A DNA stretch of 64,000 nucleotides. It comes from Planctomycetota bacterium. GTDB lineage: Bacteria; Planctomycetota; UBA11346. Location: contig JANQLF010000116.1 in NCBI GenBank assembly GCA_028280785.1, positions 1 to 64,000 on the forward strand, in the 5' to 3' direction. This document shows, one piece after another, positions 39,893 through 49,069 of the stretch. The notes beneath the pieces were generated by a model that saw only the letters and a program-made list of their open reading frames with translations, made no database searches and had not been told where the DNA came from. Within the stretch, counting starts at the first letter, position 1. Every line of letters begins with the position of its first letter. A program made the position numbers and the translations under genes.

Positions 39893-40621
39893 ATGATGCG
39901 TATGCAGATACATGAATTAGCAGAACAATTTAAGCGTGATGGCTTTGTTATCATACCTGATTTTCTTGATGCCAAGGAATGCGCAGCAATGAACCAGGCT
40001 GTGGCAGCGCATTATACGGCGGAGCGACGCAGTATAGAGGCCGCTAGTCATCAAACGGAGGCTGGCGCATTTATGCAAGCGTTTGCTTGTGATGTCATTC
40101 CGTGGGACCCCGTGAGTGAGGGCATCGCTTGCTTTAGCGCGGTCAAAAATAAAGCGATATTGCGACAAATTACCGAAGCATGTATTGGTCCTGCCTATCA
40201 TGAATCATCAAGCTTAGTGATGTATTCGTGTACCGGTGGCCGCGGACAGTCCTGGCACCAGGATTGTTTGCCAGATGCTGAGCTCGGGTTTAATGTGAAT
40301 AGATTATTTTACACCCGAGATGTGCGCGAAGAAGATGGCGCAGTTGTTGTTGTTCCCAATTCACATACCCAAGGACGTATTCCGCAAGGTGGTCATCATG
40401 AATCCATTGCTGGTGAACAAATTATTTGTCCAAAAGCTGGAAGCCTTGTTTTATTGCATGGTTGGTGTTTTCACCGTGTCTTGCCTAATTATTCGGGACG
40501 AGAACGTGTCTCGATAAATTACCGTTGCTTTCCACAGGGTGTTGATGCCAGCGTTACCGGTGTTGGTGTTTACCGCAATGGTGATGCCTATTTTCGTCAA
40601 GGCTTAGCGAAAATGCGCTAG
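39893..40621 (+). CDS. PhyH-family dioxygenase
   Basis: Start MMRMQIHELAEQFKRDGFVIIPDFL; SWHQDCLPD (HxD), VVVPNSHTQGR, LLHGWCFHRVLPNYSGRERVSINYR. Confidence 0.87.
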   Translation: MMRMQIHELAEQFKRDGFVIIPDFLDAKECAAMNQAVAAHYTAERRSIEAASHQTEAGAFMQAFACDVIPWDPVSEGIACFSAVKNKAILRQITEACIGPAYHESSSLVMYSCTGGRGQSWHQDCLPDAELGFNVNRLFYTRDVREEDGAVVVVPNSHTQGRIPQGGHHESIAGEQIICPKAGSLVLLHGWCFHRVLPNYSGRERVSINYRCFPQGVDASVTGVGVYRNGDAYFRQGLAKMR

Positions 40622-42132
40622 TGTTGCCAATTGCGTGGATGAAGACTCATCAATACGGTTAATAATTCGAGTCGACCTAACAGCATCATAAAAATACTCA
40701 GCATCAGACTGCCGTCATTAAATCCGCGAAAATTATGTGAAGGCCCAATGCTATCGAGCGCGGGTCCAATATTCGATAATGCTGAAAGTGACGCAGAAAA
40801 AGAAACGGTTAAATTATTACCAAGTAGGCAAAATCCCAGCGTTCCTAGTGCAAGGCTGACAAAATAGAGAAAGATAAAGGCATTCACTTGTGAAACGATG
40901 CGATCATTGATAGGCCTATTATTTAAAGTAATCGGCGTAACGCGATTCGGTTCCATATAACGGCGCATTTCGCGGCGAACGGATTTAAAGATCACTAAAA
41001 TACGTGCCATTTTAATGCCGCCTGAAGTGGAGCCAGCACAACCGCCAATCAACATGCATATAACTAAGACGACAATGGCAGCTTGCGGCCAAGCCCACCA
41101 AGCTTCTGGCGTGGTGTCATAGCCAGTACCATAGCCAGTACAGGAGGCAATCGAAACCACTTGAAACAAACTATCACGCATCAAGTCATGGAGTTGGCCA
41201 TCATAAATGTCGCTTTGGAACTTAAGCGTGAACGCAATAATAAACCATGCGATCAGCACCATGTAAAAAAATGAGCGTGCTTCAACATTGCGCCACAATA
41301 CTAATGGTTTGCCGCGAATGCATTGGATTAATAAAGCAAAGTTTAAGGCGCCGAGAAACATCCCGCCAATTATGATCCATTCAGCGGTGTGCGAACCGAG
41401 ACCTTCAATGCTGTTATCAAACGTCGAATAACCACCGGTGGCGATACAAGTCATGGCATGACAAACGGCATCGAAAAAGGGAACGCCGCAAGCCCGCAAG
41501 GCCAGGGCCATGCAAACAGTAAAGCCACAATAAATTCCAAGTAATAAGCGTGCGGTTGTAGCGAGGCGCGGTGCCAAGCGGTCAACACTGAGACCTGGAA
41601 TTTCTGCACGATATAACTGAAAGCCGCTACCACCCATTAATAGGGGAATTAACGCAATCGAAATAACAACAATCCCAATACCACCGAACCACTGCAGTAA
41701 GGCTCGCCAAAATAAAATACTCGCGGGTAATTTTTCAATCGGGGTTCCAACTTGTTCACCAAATTCGTTGTAGTGCTCGCCAAAAATAGTTGAGCCAGTG
41801 GTGGTGAGTCCACTCATGCCTTCAAACCACGCCTGCATAAATGAAGTATTGGGCACATCGAGCCAGATCGCCAATGCAGCAATTAAACTTGCAATAGTCC
41901 AGAAAATACTCGTAGTCGCGATGCCTTCACGAATACCTAAATCGCGTTGTGCATTTGATGAGCGACCGATGAGATAGAGCAAGCCACCAACACAGAGAAA
42001 GACACTGCCTGTCCAAATCCATGCACGAATGTCTTCTTCTTCATGAATAGCAAGCCATAGCGGTACTACGGTGCTGAGGCTTAAAAGCATCAACAATAAA
42101 CCATTAACCTTACATAATACGCGTATGTTCAT
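40618..42132 (-). CDS. TrkH-type potassium transporter
   Basis: FEGMSGLTTTGSTIF, CIATGGYSTFDNSI, IGGCAGSTSGGIKMARI pore-loop motifs. Confidence 0.92.
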   Translation of the reverse strand: MNIRVLCKVNGLLLMLLSLSTVVPLWLAIHEEEDIRAWIWTGSVFLCVGGLLYLIGRSSNAQRDLGIREGIATTSIFWTIASLIAALAIWLDVPNTSFMQAWFEGMSGLTTTGSTIFGEHYNEFGEQVGTPIEKLPASILFWRALLQWFGGIGIVVISIALIPLLMGGSGFQLYRAEIPGLSVDRLAPRLATTARLLLGIYCGFTVCMALALRACGVPFFDAVCHAMTCIATGGYSTFDNSIEGLGSHTAEWIIIGGMFLGALNFALLIQCIRGKPLVLWRNVEARSFFYMVLIAWFIIAFTLKFQSDIYDGQLHDLMRDSLFQVVSIASCTGYGTGYDTTPEAWWAWPQAAIVVLVICMLIGGCAGSTSGGIKMARILVIFKSVRREMRRYMEPNRVTPITLNNRPINDRIVSQVNAFIFLYFVSLALGTLGFCLLGNNLTVSFSASLSALSNIGPALDSIGPSHNFRGFNDGSLMLSIFMMLLGRLELLTVLMSLHPRNWQH

Positions 42133-42325
42133 AGTGATGGATGGGATTGGGCGAGTGGTCTGTCGACCAGTAAGTATCAGGATGCTGGGACGTCAACAGA
42201 GTAGTGTGTCCACTGAAATACTGAGATTTAGTTTAGATTTACGCCAGCACATTCAACCATACTCACCGTGTCAAAGCGGGCATTCTGGGCTTGTGAAGCC
42301 TTAAAAAATCGGATAGTATAAGGCT

Positions 42326-43447
42326 ATGTATCGGCTAATGTTTTTGCAGTTCTGTTTATTCTTCGCCCTCAGCAATCTGACCGCGAGTGAATTTTCAATT
42401 ATTAATTTAGCCGGTGAAGAAATAGTTTCGAAACAAGTGAAATTTAGCGACGTTGAACTTATCCATGACAAGGGTCGCATTGCCTTAAAGCAACTTGCCT
42501 CCGTTCAACAGCGCAGTGAGCAAATTGACTGGCTCAGCTATCAACAAGGGATTCTCTTGCATGATGGTTCATGGATTCCGGTGAGTATTTTGGTCGCTGG
42601 TGATAAAGATGATACCATTCAAGCATCGACTCCTTTTGGCCCTATGCTTATTCCACTGGAATTTGTTGCTGCTTGGGGTGCTTATCACTTATTAAAATCA
42701 AGCGATGAGCATGATTTTGTGATGATGAATAATAACAATAAGCTGTACGGTGAGGTTCATGGCATTAGCGACGGGAAATTGTTATTGCAGACCACCTTGA
42801 GTGAAGATCCGATACCAGCACCGATGGAAAATATACGCGCCGTGCGTTTACGCGCACAAGCACATTCCAGTAAAGGATTGTATATTAACGTTTTTACCAA
42901 TCCGCACCAACCACCGATGAAAGTCTTGCCCGGTAAACAACCAAGCCTTGCTTTCATTCCGTCGATTACTTTTGAAAACTGGCAGCAATGCCAGTCGCTG
43001 CAAGTGATCGGTGGTAACCGCACTTTTTTAAATGAACTCAAACCAAGCAATGTTATAGAAAAAGCCTTATTTGGTAAAGTCTGGCATTATAGTTTAAATA
43101 CCAACATTGATGGCAAACCTTTGTACCTGAATCAAAAACGTTACGAGCAAGCCGTCGTTATGCATAGCTACGCAAAAATCACTTGGGATATTGGTGAGGC
43201 TTACACGGCTTTTCATAGTCACATCGGTATCAGTGATCAGCTCAAGCGCGAAGGCGACTGCATCGTGCGTATTTTTGGCGACGACAAAAAATTATGGGAA
43301 AAACAAAATATTCGCGGTGCCCAAGCCGCTGAAAAAGTAGCACTCGACCTCAAAGGTGTAAAATTATTAACTATCGAAGTCGACTACGGCGAGCGCTTTG
43401 ACATCGGCGACCACGTCGCCTTCGCCGATGCTTATCTGAGTAAATAA
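42326..43447 (+). CDS. Secreted NPCBM-like domain protein
   Basis: Signal peptide; C-terminal VVMHSYAKITWDIGEAYTAFHSHIGISDQ...GDCIVRIFGDDKKLWE resembles NPCBM. Confidence 0.7.
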   Translation: MYRLMFLQFCLFFALSNLTASEFSIINLAGEEIVSKQVKFSDVELIHDKGRIALKQLASVQQRSEQIDWLSYQQGILLHDGSWIPVSILVAGDKDDTIQASTPFGPMLIPLEFVAAWGAYHLLKSSDEHDFVMMNNNNKLYGEVHGISDGKLLLQTTLSEDPIPAPMENIRAVRLRAQAHSSKGLYINVFTNPHQPPMKVLPGKQPSLAFIPSITFENWQQCQSLQVIGGNRTFLNELKPSNVIEKALFGKVWHYSLNTNIDGKPLYLNQKRYEQAVVMHSYAKITWDIGEAYTAFHSHIGISDQLKREGDCIVRIFGDDKKLWEKQNIRGAQAAEKVALDLKGVKLLTIEVDYGERFDIGDHVAFADAYLSK

Positions 43448-43543
43448 TTTTAATTTAAAATCTTCAGCGATTCCCAGATAACATACTTTTCAGCTAAGCT
43501 AAGGGTTATGTGTCTTTAAGCACGCGGCGAGTTCTCGAGCCGG

Positions 43544-43656
43544 CGAACGCCGAAGAACGGTCTGAGCTAATTGCGAAGAAATTAATGAAGCGTAGCGGAG
43601 TTAATTAGTGATGACAAAGAGAGCGAGGGGGCATGGGGGAGTATCCCCCAAAACAA
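43544..43656 (+). repeat. Intergenic repeat family R1, copy 1
   Basis: CGAACGCCGAAGAACGGTCTGAGCTAATTGCGAAGAAATT...GATGACAAAGAGAGCG...GGGGGAGTATCCCCCAAAACAA; colinear with copy 2. Confidence 0.85.
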
Positions 43657-43660
43657 GGAA

Positions 43661-44662
43661 TCAACGCCAGCGCGGCCCTTTTTTCTTTTTACTCGAATTG
43701 CGCACATTACCGCCGCTAGTTTTTTTGCTCTGCTTTTTTAAACCAGCAAGCACACGTAAATCATTGAGGTCTGGATTGACATCGAAAATTTTACGATCGC
43801 CACTAATGAGAATAGTCGCTGGCGTGCTTTCGACGCCCCAGGCTTCTTTCCAACGTTCGGAGTCACCTTTGGGAGCAGGATTTGCCCACATTAAATCCCA
43901 ATTGGTACCTTCGGCTATTTCATTCCAGGCACTCAGTGCAGAAATATATTTATGGTCGAAGCTGACGCAGACGATTTTAAAATCTTTTTGAAATTCTTCG
44001 CGTTTGAACTCTTTGCACACTTCCTTGAACTGATAAAGTTTCCAGTCATCGTTGAGCTCGGTAAAACAATAGAGTAAGTATTTTTCTTTACTCTCAGCGA
44101 CCGGATTTTTCGAATCCCCTGACAAATTATTGCCTTCCATTTGTGGTGCATCTTCGCCACGTTTTTCGTAAAGCGATACCAGCGCGGCGTAATTTTCGAA
44201 TTGGGGAATGCGAATAGTTAATTGGTCGACTAATGCACGTGCTTTACCAGTTTCACCTTTCAGTAGGTGATAGCGAATACGCACGATGTCGAGGCTGCCT
44301 TTATGTGCACTGTAAGCACTGCTGGCAAGTCCATCCATATATTGTTTCGCGTCATCAATATCATAGGTGACGTGCCAATCAGCGAGCAAATACAGCAAGC
44401 GATTATTAGCTTTGGTGCCACGAATTTTTCGTTCTAAACGTTCTAATTCAGCACCGAGACCCAGTTCTGCTTTCATGCGCTTCTCAGCTGGCAGCATGCG
44501 ATAGGCTTCGATCTTCGCTTCCATCGCTAGTAGCTGTGCTTCTGCATCATATTGCTGTTGTTGGGATAAACCCGCAGCACTCAGCACTGTACATAGACAC
44601 CAACAAAGACTCACGCGTAACATGAATGACATGTTGCGTAATTCTTGGAATTGGAAAGGCAT
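43661..44662 (-). CDS. Secreted thioredoxin-fold (TlpA-like) protein
   Basis: Signal-like N-terminus; EKYLLYCFTELNDDWKLYQFKEVCKEF...GVESTPATILISGDRKIFDVN. Lacks a CxxC at the expected position. Confidence 0.65.
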   Translation of the reverse strand: MPFQFQELRNMSFMLRVSLCWCLCTVLSAAGLSQQQQYDAEAQLLAMEAKIEAYRMLPAEKRMKAELGLGAELERLERKIRGTKANNRLLYLLADWHVTYDIDDAKQYMDGLASSAYSAHKGSLDIVRIRYHLLKGETGKARALVDQLTIRIPQFENYAALVSLYEKRGEDAPQMEGNNLSGDSKNPVAESKEKYLLYCFTELNDDWKLYQFKEVCKEFKREEFQKDFKIVCVSFDHKYISALSAWNEIAEGTNWDLMWANPAPKGDSERWKEAWGVESTPATILISGDRKIFDVNPDLNDLRVLAGLKKQSKKTSGGNVRNSSKKKKGPRWR

Positions 44663-44688
44663 ATTTGGAGTTGATTCTGTTTAGATTG

Positions 44689-44801
44689 CGAACGCCGATG
44701 AGCGGTCCGAGCTAATTGCGAGGGAATTTATGTAGTGTAACGGAATAAATTAGTGAAGACAAAGTGAGCGGGGGGCCTGGGGGCATTAGCCCCCAAAACA
44801 A
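44689..44801 (+). repeat. Intergenic repeat family R1, copy 2
   Basis: CGAACGCCGATGAGCGGTCCGAGCTAATTGCGAGGGAATTTATGTAGTGTAACGGAATAAATTAGTGAAGACAAAGTGAGCGGGGGGCCTGGGGGCATTAGCCCCCAAAACAA. Confidence 0.88.
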
Positions 44802-45059
44802 CTAGTCATCTAGCTCAAATTTGATAACTTCGACAGGGCAGCCTTCAGCTGCTTCTTCGATTTGATCAGCAAGATCATCGCCTTCATCGGCTTTGAGCGG
44901 GTTCTTCTCATCGCGGTTTTCGCTTGTTTCGCCGTCCTGACGGACTTCACCAAGGATGACGCAGGAATCTTCAGTCACCTTAAACACTTCTGGGCAGGTG
45001 GTTTCACAGGCATTGCAGACAATGCAGCCTTCCTCGATCCAAACAGCAGTAACAGCCAT
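44802..45059 (-). CDS. Ferredoxin
   Basis: CIVCNACETTCPEVFKV ... AAEGCPVEVIKFE. Confidence 0.88.
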   Translation of the reverse strand: MAVTAVWIEEGCIVCNACETTCPEVFKVTEDSCVILGEVRQDGETSENRDEKNPLKADEGDDLADQIEEAAEGCPVEVIKFELDD

Positions 45060-45213
45060 AACCTATGATCCTTCTTGTTCAGGCGTGCCTGTTGTAAGGG
45101 GCCAATGGATTTGACAAGTAGTTATGGGGTTTGGGCTGCATCAACGAGATGTATAGGCATTTCATCGCCAATAGGCGATTGCCCGGTCATAATATGCTCA
45201 AAGATGCGCATAG

Positions 45214-46164
45214 ATGCGGCGTTTCTTCACTTTTATATTTACCAAGGCCCTTGCTTCCTTGCGTTATGAAACTGCAGAACGGCTTGGGGCAGCACTTGGC
45301 CTATTGGCCTACAATCTTGGTGTTCGTCGTAAGGTAGTTGCTGATCAGATGCGTCTGTGTCTGCCACATCTATCAGTGAGCGAACGACGTCGCGCAGCAA
45401 AGCGCTGCTATGCCAGTATCGGCGCCAATGTCTTCGGCATTTTTGCAACCACAGATGACGAAGAGCCGTTTGGTTCTGGTTGGGAGCAGATGAGTCCAAG
45501 TTGGTGTCGTCTGATGGGTGAAAAATATCCCGGTGCCATTTACCTCACTTTGCATTTGGGTGCATGGGAAGCTAACGCCTGGATTACCATGAGGCATTTA
45601 CCGCCAAAACGCATGATTTGTTATGCAACTGCTCAGCGGGAAGCGTCTCTAGATAAAGAATTGAATGAACGACGCGCCCATTGTGGTGGTGAAATGGTTT
45701 TTGTTCGCGATGAAGATCGGCGCAGTGCCTTGCACACGATACGGTCTTTACGTAATGGTGAGCGTTCGGTGTATTTATTAGCTGACCAAGGACCACGTAA
45801 ACAACACGGTGAGCCCGCGTGGTTTTTAGGCCAGGCAACATATTGTCACCATGGTGCTGTGGTTTTTGCCCAACGAACAGCGGTGCCGATTATTCCTTGT
45901 GTGAGTATTCGTATTGCATCAGGAAGATTTAAATATTTTTGTGGCCGTCCATTTGATTGCACCGACCTTGATGAATCACTGGCATTACAAGTTTGTATGG
46001 ATCAATTATCAGCATTAATAGCAGCATTTCCCGGACAATATTTCTGGCATCATCGACGTTTTAAACATTATGCTGAATTAACAGCACGCGAAGCAGAGGC
46101 ATGGCGTCAACACGGTTTGCAGATACTAACGCAGCCAGAATTGGGAGTCACTGATGTACATTGA
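45214..46164 (+). CDS. Lipid A biosynthesis acyltransferase (LpxL/HtrB family)
   Basis: YLTLHLGAWEANAW (HxxxxE-like), LRNGERSVYLLADQGP, QYFWHHRRFKH. Confidence 0.85.
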   Translation: MRRFFTFIFTKALASLRYETAERLGAALGLLAYNLGVRRKVVADQMRLCLPHLSVSERRRAAKRCYASIGANVFGIFATTDDEEPFGSGWEQMSPSWCRLMGEKYPGAIYLTLHLGAWEANAWITMRHLPPKRMICYATAQREASLDKELNERRAHCGGEMVFVRDEDRRSALHTIRSLRNGERSVYLLADQGPRKQHGEPAWFLGQATYCHHGAVVFAQRTAVPIIPCVSIRIASGRFKYFCGRPFDCTDLDESLALQVCMDQLSALIAAFPGQYFWHHRRFKHYAELTAREAEAWRQHGLQILTQPELGVTDVH

Positions 46165-46501
46165 TATTTTACCCAATGATAATTTAGAAGAAGCCGTCAT
46201 GGCGACGTTTAGCGAAAAAGGCGATAAAAAGCCGATCCAACGTATTCGCCTGTGGCGCCAACAAGAGTGGCAATGGTGCGCTATTACTGGCTGGCAAGAT
46301 GAAGAAGCTTGTCAGGCTCATATTATTTTAATCGAAGAAAGTGGTGACGGCGAAGCCATGTTAGTAACTGGTGGCAATCAAGGCTTACGCATTGCGCGTA
46401 TTAAAGATGCCGATGCTGAAATGCCCGAGTGGGATCTCGATGATGACGAGCAGTGGGCTGAAGGGTTTTTAATTTGTACAATGGATATTGAGGTAGATTA
46501 A
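46154..46501 (+). CDS. Hypothetical protein
   Basis: 115 aa; overlaps the upstream stop and abuts the downstream start (apparent operon). Confidence 0.6.
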   Translation: MYIDILPNDNLEEAVMATFSEKGDKKPIQRIRLWRQQEWQWCAITGWQDEEACQAHIILIEESGDGEAMLVTGGNQGLRIARIKDADAEMPEWDLDDDEQWAEGFLICTMDIEVD

Positions 46502-47160
46502 TGAGTGAGGCAAAGAAAATACAAACGTATCCTGACGGTGCGGATCGCTTACCAGCTGGTCAACACGAAACGACAAAATGGCCAGTGCTGACTTATGGAC
46601 CAACACCCATTGTCGAAAAAGAAGATTGGCAACTACGCATGTGGGGTGCCTGCGAAAATGAAATTACTTTAAATTGGGACGATCTTAAGCAGTTTCCGTA
46701 TACGACCTTAATTGTTGATTATCATTGCGTGACTACCTGGTCGGCCATGGACATGCGTTTCGGTGGTTATTTATTGCGAGATATTTTTGCACTGGCCAAA
46801 CCAAGTGCTGACTGCACCCACGTGATGCAACATGCCTACGGTGATTACACCACGAATAATCCATACGATGTATTATTAGATGACGATGTGATGCTGGTCA
46901 CGGATTGGAATGATCAGCCACTGCCGCGCGAACATGGTGGACCGGTGCGCGTGCATGTACCGAAGCGTTGGGCCTGGAAAGGTGCGAAGTGGGTCAATGG
47001 ATTCGAATTTTTAACCCATGATGTGCGCGGGTTTTGGGAATTAAATGGCTACCACACTCACGGCGATCCCTGGGGTGCTGGTGGCGAGCGCTATTCAAGC
47101 CAAGAACAAGCCTGGGAAAAACGCAAAGAGGGTAACCGACTACGCAAAGAACAATCCTAA
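46501..47160 (+). CDS. Sulfite-oxidase-like molybdopterin oxidoreductase
   Basis: DYHCVTTWSAMDMRFGG (Cys ligand region), PREHGGPVRVHVPKRWAWKGAKWVNGFEF. Confidence 0.88.
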   Translation: MSEAKKIQTYPDGADRLPAGQHETTKWPVLTYGPTPIVEKEDWQLRMWGACENEITLNWDDLKQFPYTTLIVDYHCVTTWSAMDMRFGGYLLRDIFALAKPSADCTHVMQHAYGDYTTNNPYDVLLDDDVMLVTDWNDQPLPREHGGPVRVHVPKRWAWKGAKWVNGFEFLTHDVRGFWELNGYHTHGDPWGAGGERYSSQEQAWEKRKEGNRLRKEQS

Positions 47161-47330
47161 GCGTATCGTCGTAAACCCTGTAAACAGCAACGAAAAACAG
47201 CCGCAGTGTCTGTATTTCACAGTGTTTAGGTCGTCAATGCGTTAGACAGAGTATAGTGAAATATGCTATTTGCTTATTGCCCCGAATGCTGCTGAGCACT
47301 AGAATAGGGCATCAGGTGGAGGTCGTTTTC

Positions 47331-47681
47331 GTGGCAATCAAATTCTCTTCAGACAAAAATCCCGGTACCTCGAGTTACAAGAAAAAACAAGCTCCCGATT
47401 TGCAGGCGCAGGTTTACGAACTGCAAAGTCGCCTTGATCGCATGGCTTTAACCATGACCGCGATGTGGGAAGTGCTCACTAAAGAGACGGAAATAACTGA
47501 AGAGCAATTAATGGAAAAAATTAATGACCTCGATATCGATGATGGGGTCATGGATGGAAAAATTGACCCAGAACAACGCGTCTGCAAGCAATGCGGAAAG
47601 CCAATTAAACGTCGGCAACTGCGCTGTGGTTATTGTGAAACGTTTTCCCCGATCGAACGTCCTTTTGATGCTCTTTGGTGA
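47331..47681 (+). CDS. Zinc-ribbon hypothetical protein
   Basis: Likely GTG start at 47331 after GGTGGAGG; CKQCGKPIKRRQLRCGYC. Confidence 0.6.
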   Translation: MAIKFSSDKNPGTSSYKKKQAPDLQAQVYELQSRLDRMALTMTAMWEVLTKETEITEEQLMEKINDLDIDDGVMDGKIDPEQRVCKQCGKPIKRRQLRCGYCETFSPIERPFDALW

Positions 47682-47783
47682 ATTGGGCAAATGCGTAGCA
47701 TTTAAAAGAGCACGGGCGTGCTTTTCTATACCCTTGTGGTGCTTTGGCCCAAGAATAGGCAACTTTATGTTGCCGTGGAAATT

Positions 47784-47910
47784 CTAGGGGCTCTGCCCCT
47801 AGGACCCCCGCTTCGCTTTGCACGGTCTAGCCGCATCAAGATCCAAACTAATTTATTCCGCTTCGCTATATTAATTCCTTCGCATGTAGCTCAGATCGTT
47901 TGTCGGCGCG
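47784..47910 (-). repeat. Intergenic repeat family R1, copy 3 (inverted, with internal insertion)
   Basis: Reverse complement gives GCGCCGACAAACGATCTGAGCTACATGCGAAGGAATTAATATAGCGAAGCGGAATAAATTAG...GCGGGGGTCCTAGGGGCAGAGCCCCTAG. Confidence 0.8.
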
Positions 47911-48025
47911 AGCATTTATAAAAGTAAGCTCTTGTTAAAAAGAAGATATTAGAACTTTCCGATTCATCATACATTCTGCTTAGCTGAAATTGACATAGTA
48001 GTATTGGGTCTAGGCTTCTGAGTTC

Positions 48026-49012
48026 ATGGCAGACAACAGCTATCAAGATGTCGTTAGTAAAATGCAGGCGGCAGAACGCATTTGTATTACGACGCATATC
48101 AATCCAGATGGTGACGGTATCGGTGCAGGTCTGGCCTTGCTCTTGGCTTTGCGTGCTGGTGGTAAGCAGGTGCGTTTTATCTGCCCGAGTCCAATGGCGA
48201 AAATTTATGAATTCCTTCCCTGCTTTGATGAAATTGTGGTTTGTGATAAACCAGAAGCTGTGAAAGAACTTGGGAATGTCGGTACCTTGATCTCTTGCGA
48301 TTGTGGTGATCGCGCACGACTCGGTGTCGTCGCTGAAGCTGAACGCGATTGCTTAATCAATTTGGATCACCATGCGAGTAATGATCGTTTTGGTGATATT
48401 AATTTGGTTGATGTGCAAGCTGAAAGCACTGGCGTTGTTGTCGAAGGTGTACTTCGCGCTTTGGGTTTTGGATTAAATAAACCAATCGCTACCTGTCTGT
48501 ATACGACCATCGTTTTTGATACCGGTCGTTTCATGCACAGTAACACCACGGCACATACCTTTCGTTGGACGGCGAATTTATTAGATACCGGAATCGATGC
48601 TGCGTTAATTAATCGCAAATTAACCTATACGCGAACCAAGCATGATTTAGATGTACAGCGCTTAGCACTGGATTTTCTACTTATTGACGAGGAAGATCAG
48701 CGCATTGCTGGCATTGCTTTAAATAAAGCTGACATTGAACAAGTTGGGCGTCCGGAAGATTGGGGTGAGCTCGTCGAAATACCACGCAGTTTAGTTGGTA
48801 ATGAAATTGCATTTTTACTGCGTGAAAATGCAGACGGGGCTTCGGTCCGATGCAGTCTGCGTTCAAATCCACCTTACGCTGTTGGCCCAGTGGCTGAACA
48901 TTTTGGTGGTGGTGGACATCTGCAAGCAGCGGGATGTACCATCGAGGGTTCGATTGACGATGTGCTGAAAGTATTAGTCCCGCAGTTGCGGCAGCAAATG
49001 AACATATCGTAA
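48026..49012 (+). CDS. DHH-family phosphoesterase (NrnA-like)
   Basis: ITTHINPDGDGIGAGLAL, SCDCGDRARLG, INLDHHASNDRFGDINLV, HFGGGGHLQAAGC. Confidence 0.93.
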   Translation: MADNSYQDVVSKMQAAERICITTHINPDGDGIGAGLALLLALRAGGKQVRFICPSPMAKIYEFLPCFDEIVVCDKPEAVKELGNVGTLISCDCGDRARLGVVAEAERDCLINLDHHASNDRFGDINLVDVQAESTGVVVEGVLRALGFGLNKPIATCLYTTIVFDTGRFMHSNTTAHTFRWTANLLDTGIDAALINRKLTYTRTKHDLDVQRLALDFLLIDEEDQRIAGIALNKADIEQVGRPEDWGELVEIPRSLVGNEIAFLLRENADGASVRCSLRSNPPYAVGPVAEHFGGGGHLQAAGCTIEGSIDDVLKVLVPQLRQQMNIS

Positions 49013-49069
49013 TTTATTTCTCGAATTACAGACTGGTGGAAACACCGGTTAAATTACTATTGAGCAAAG

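Noticed and set aside
43544-44801. Composite transposon formed by the R1 repeats
   Set aside because: No transposase or integrase lies between the copies and other copies are solitary; kept only as a repeat finding.
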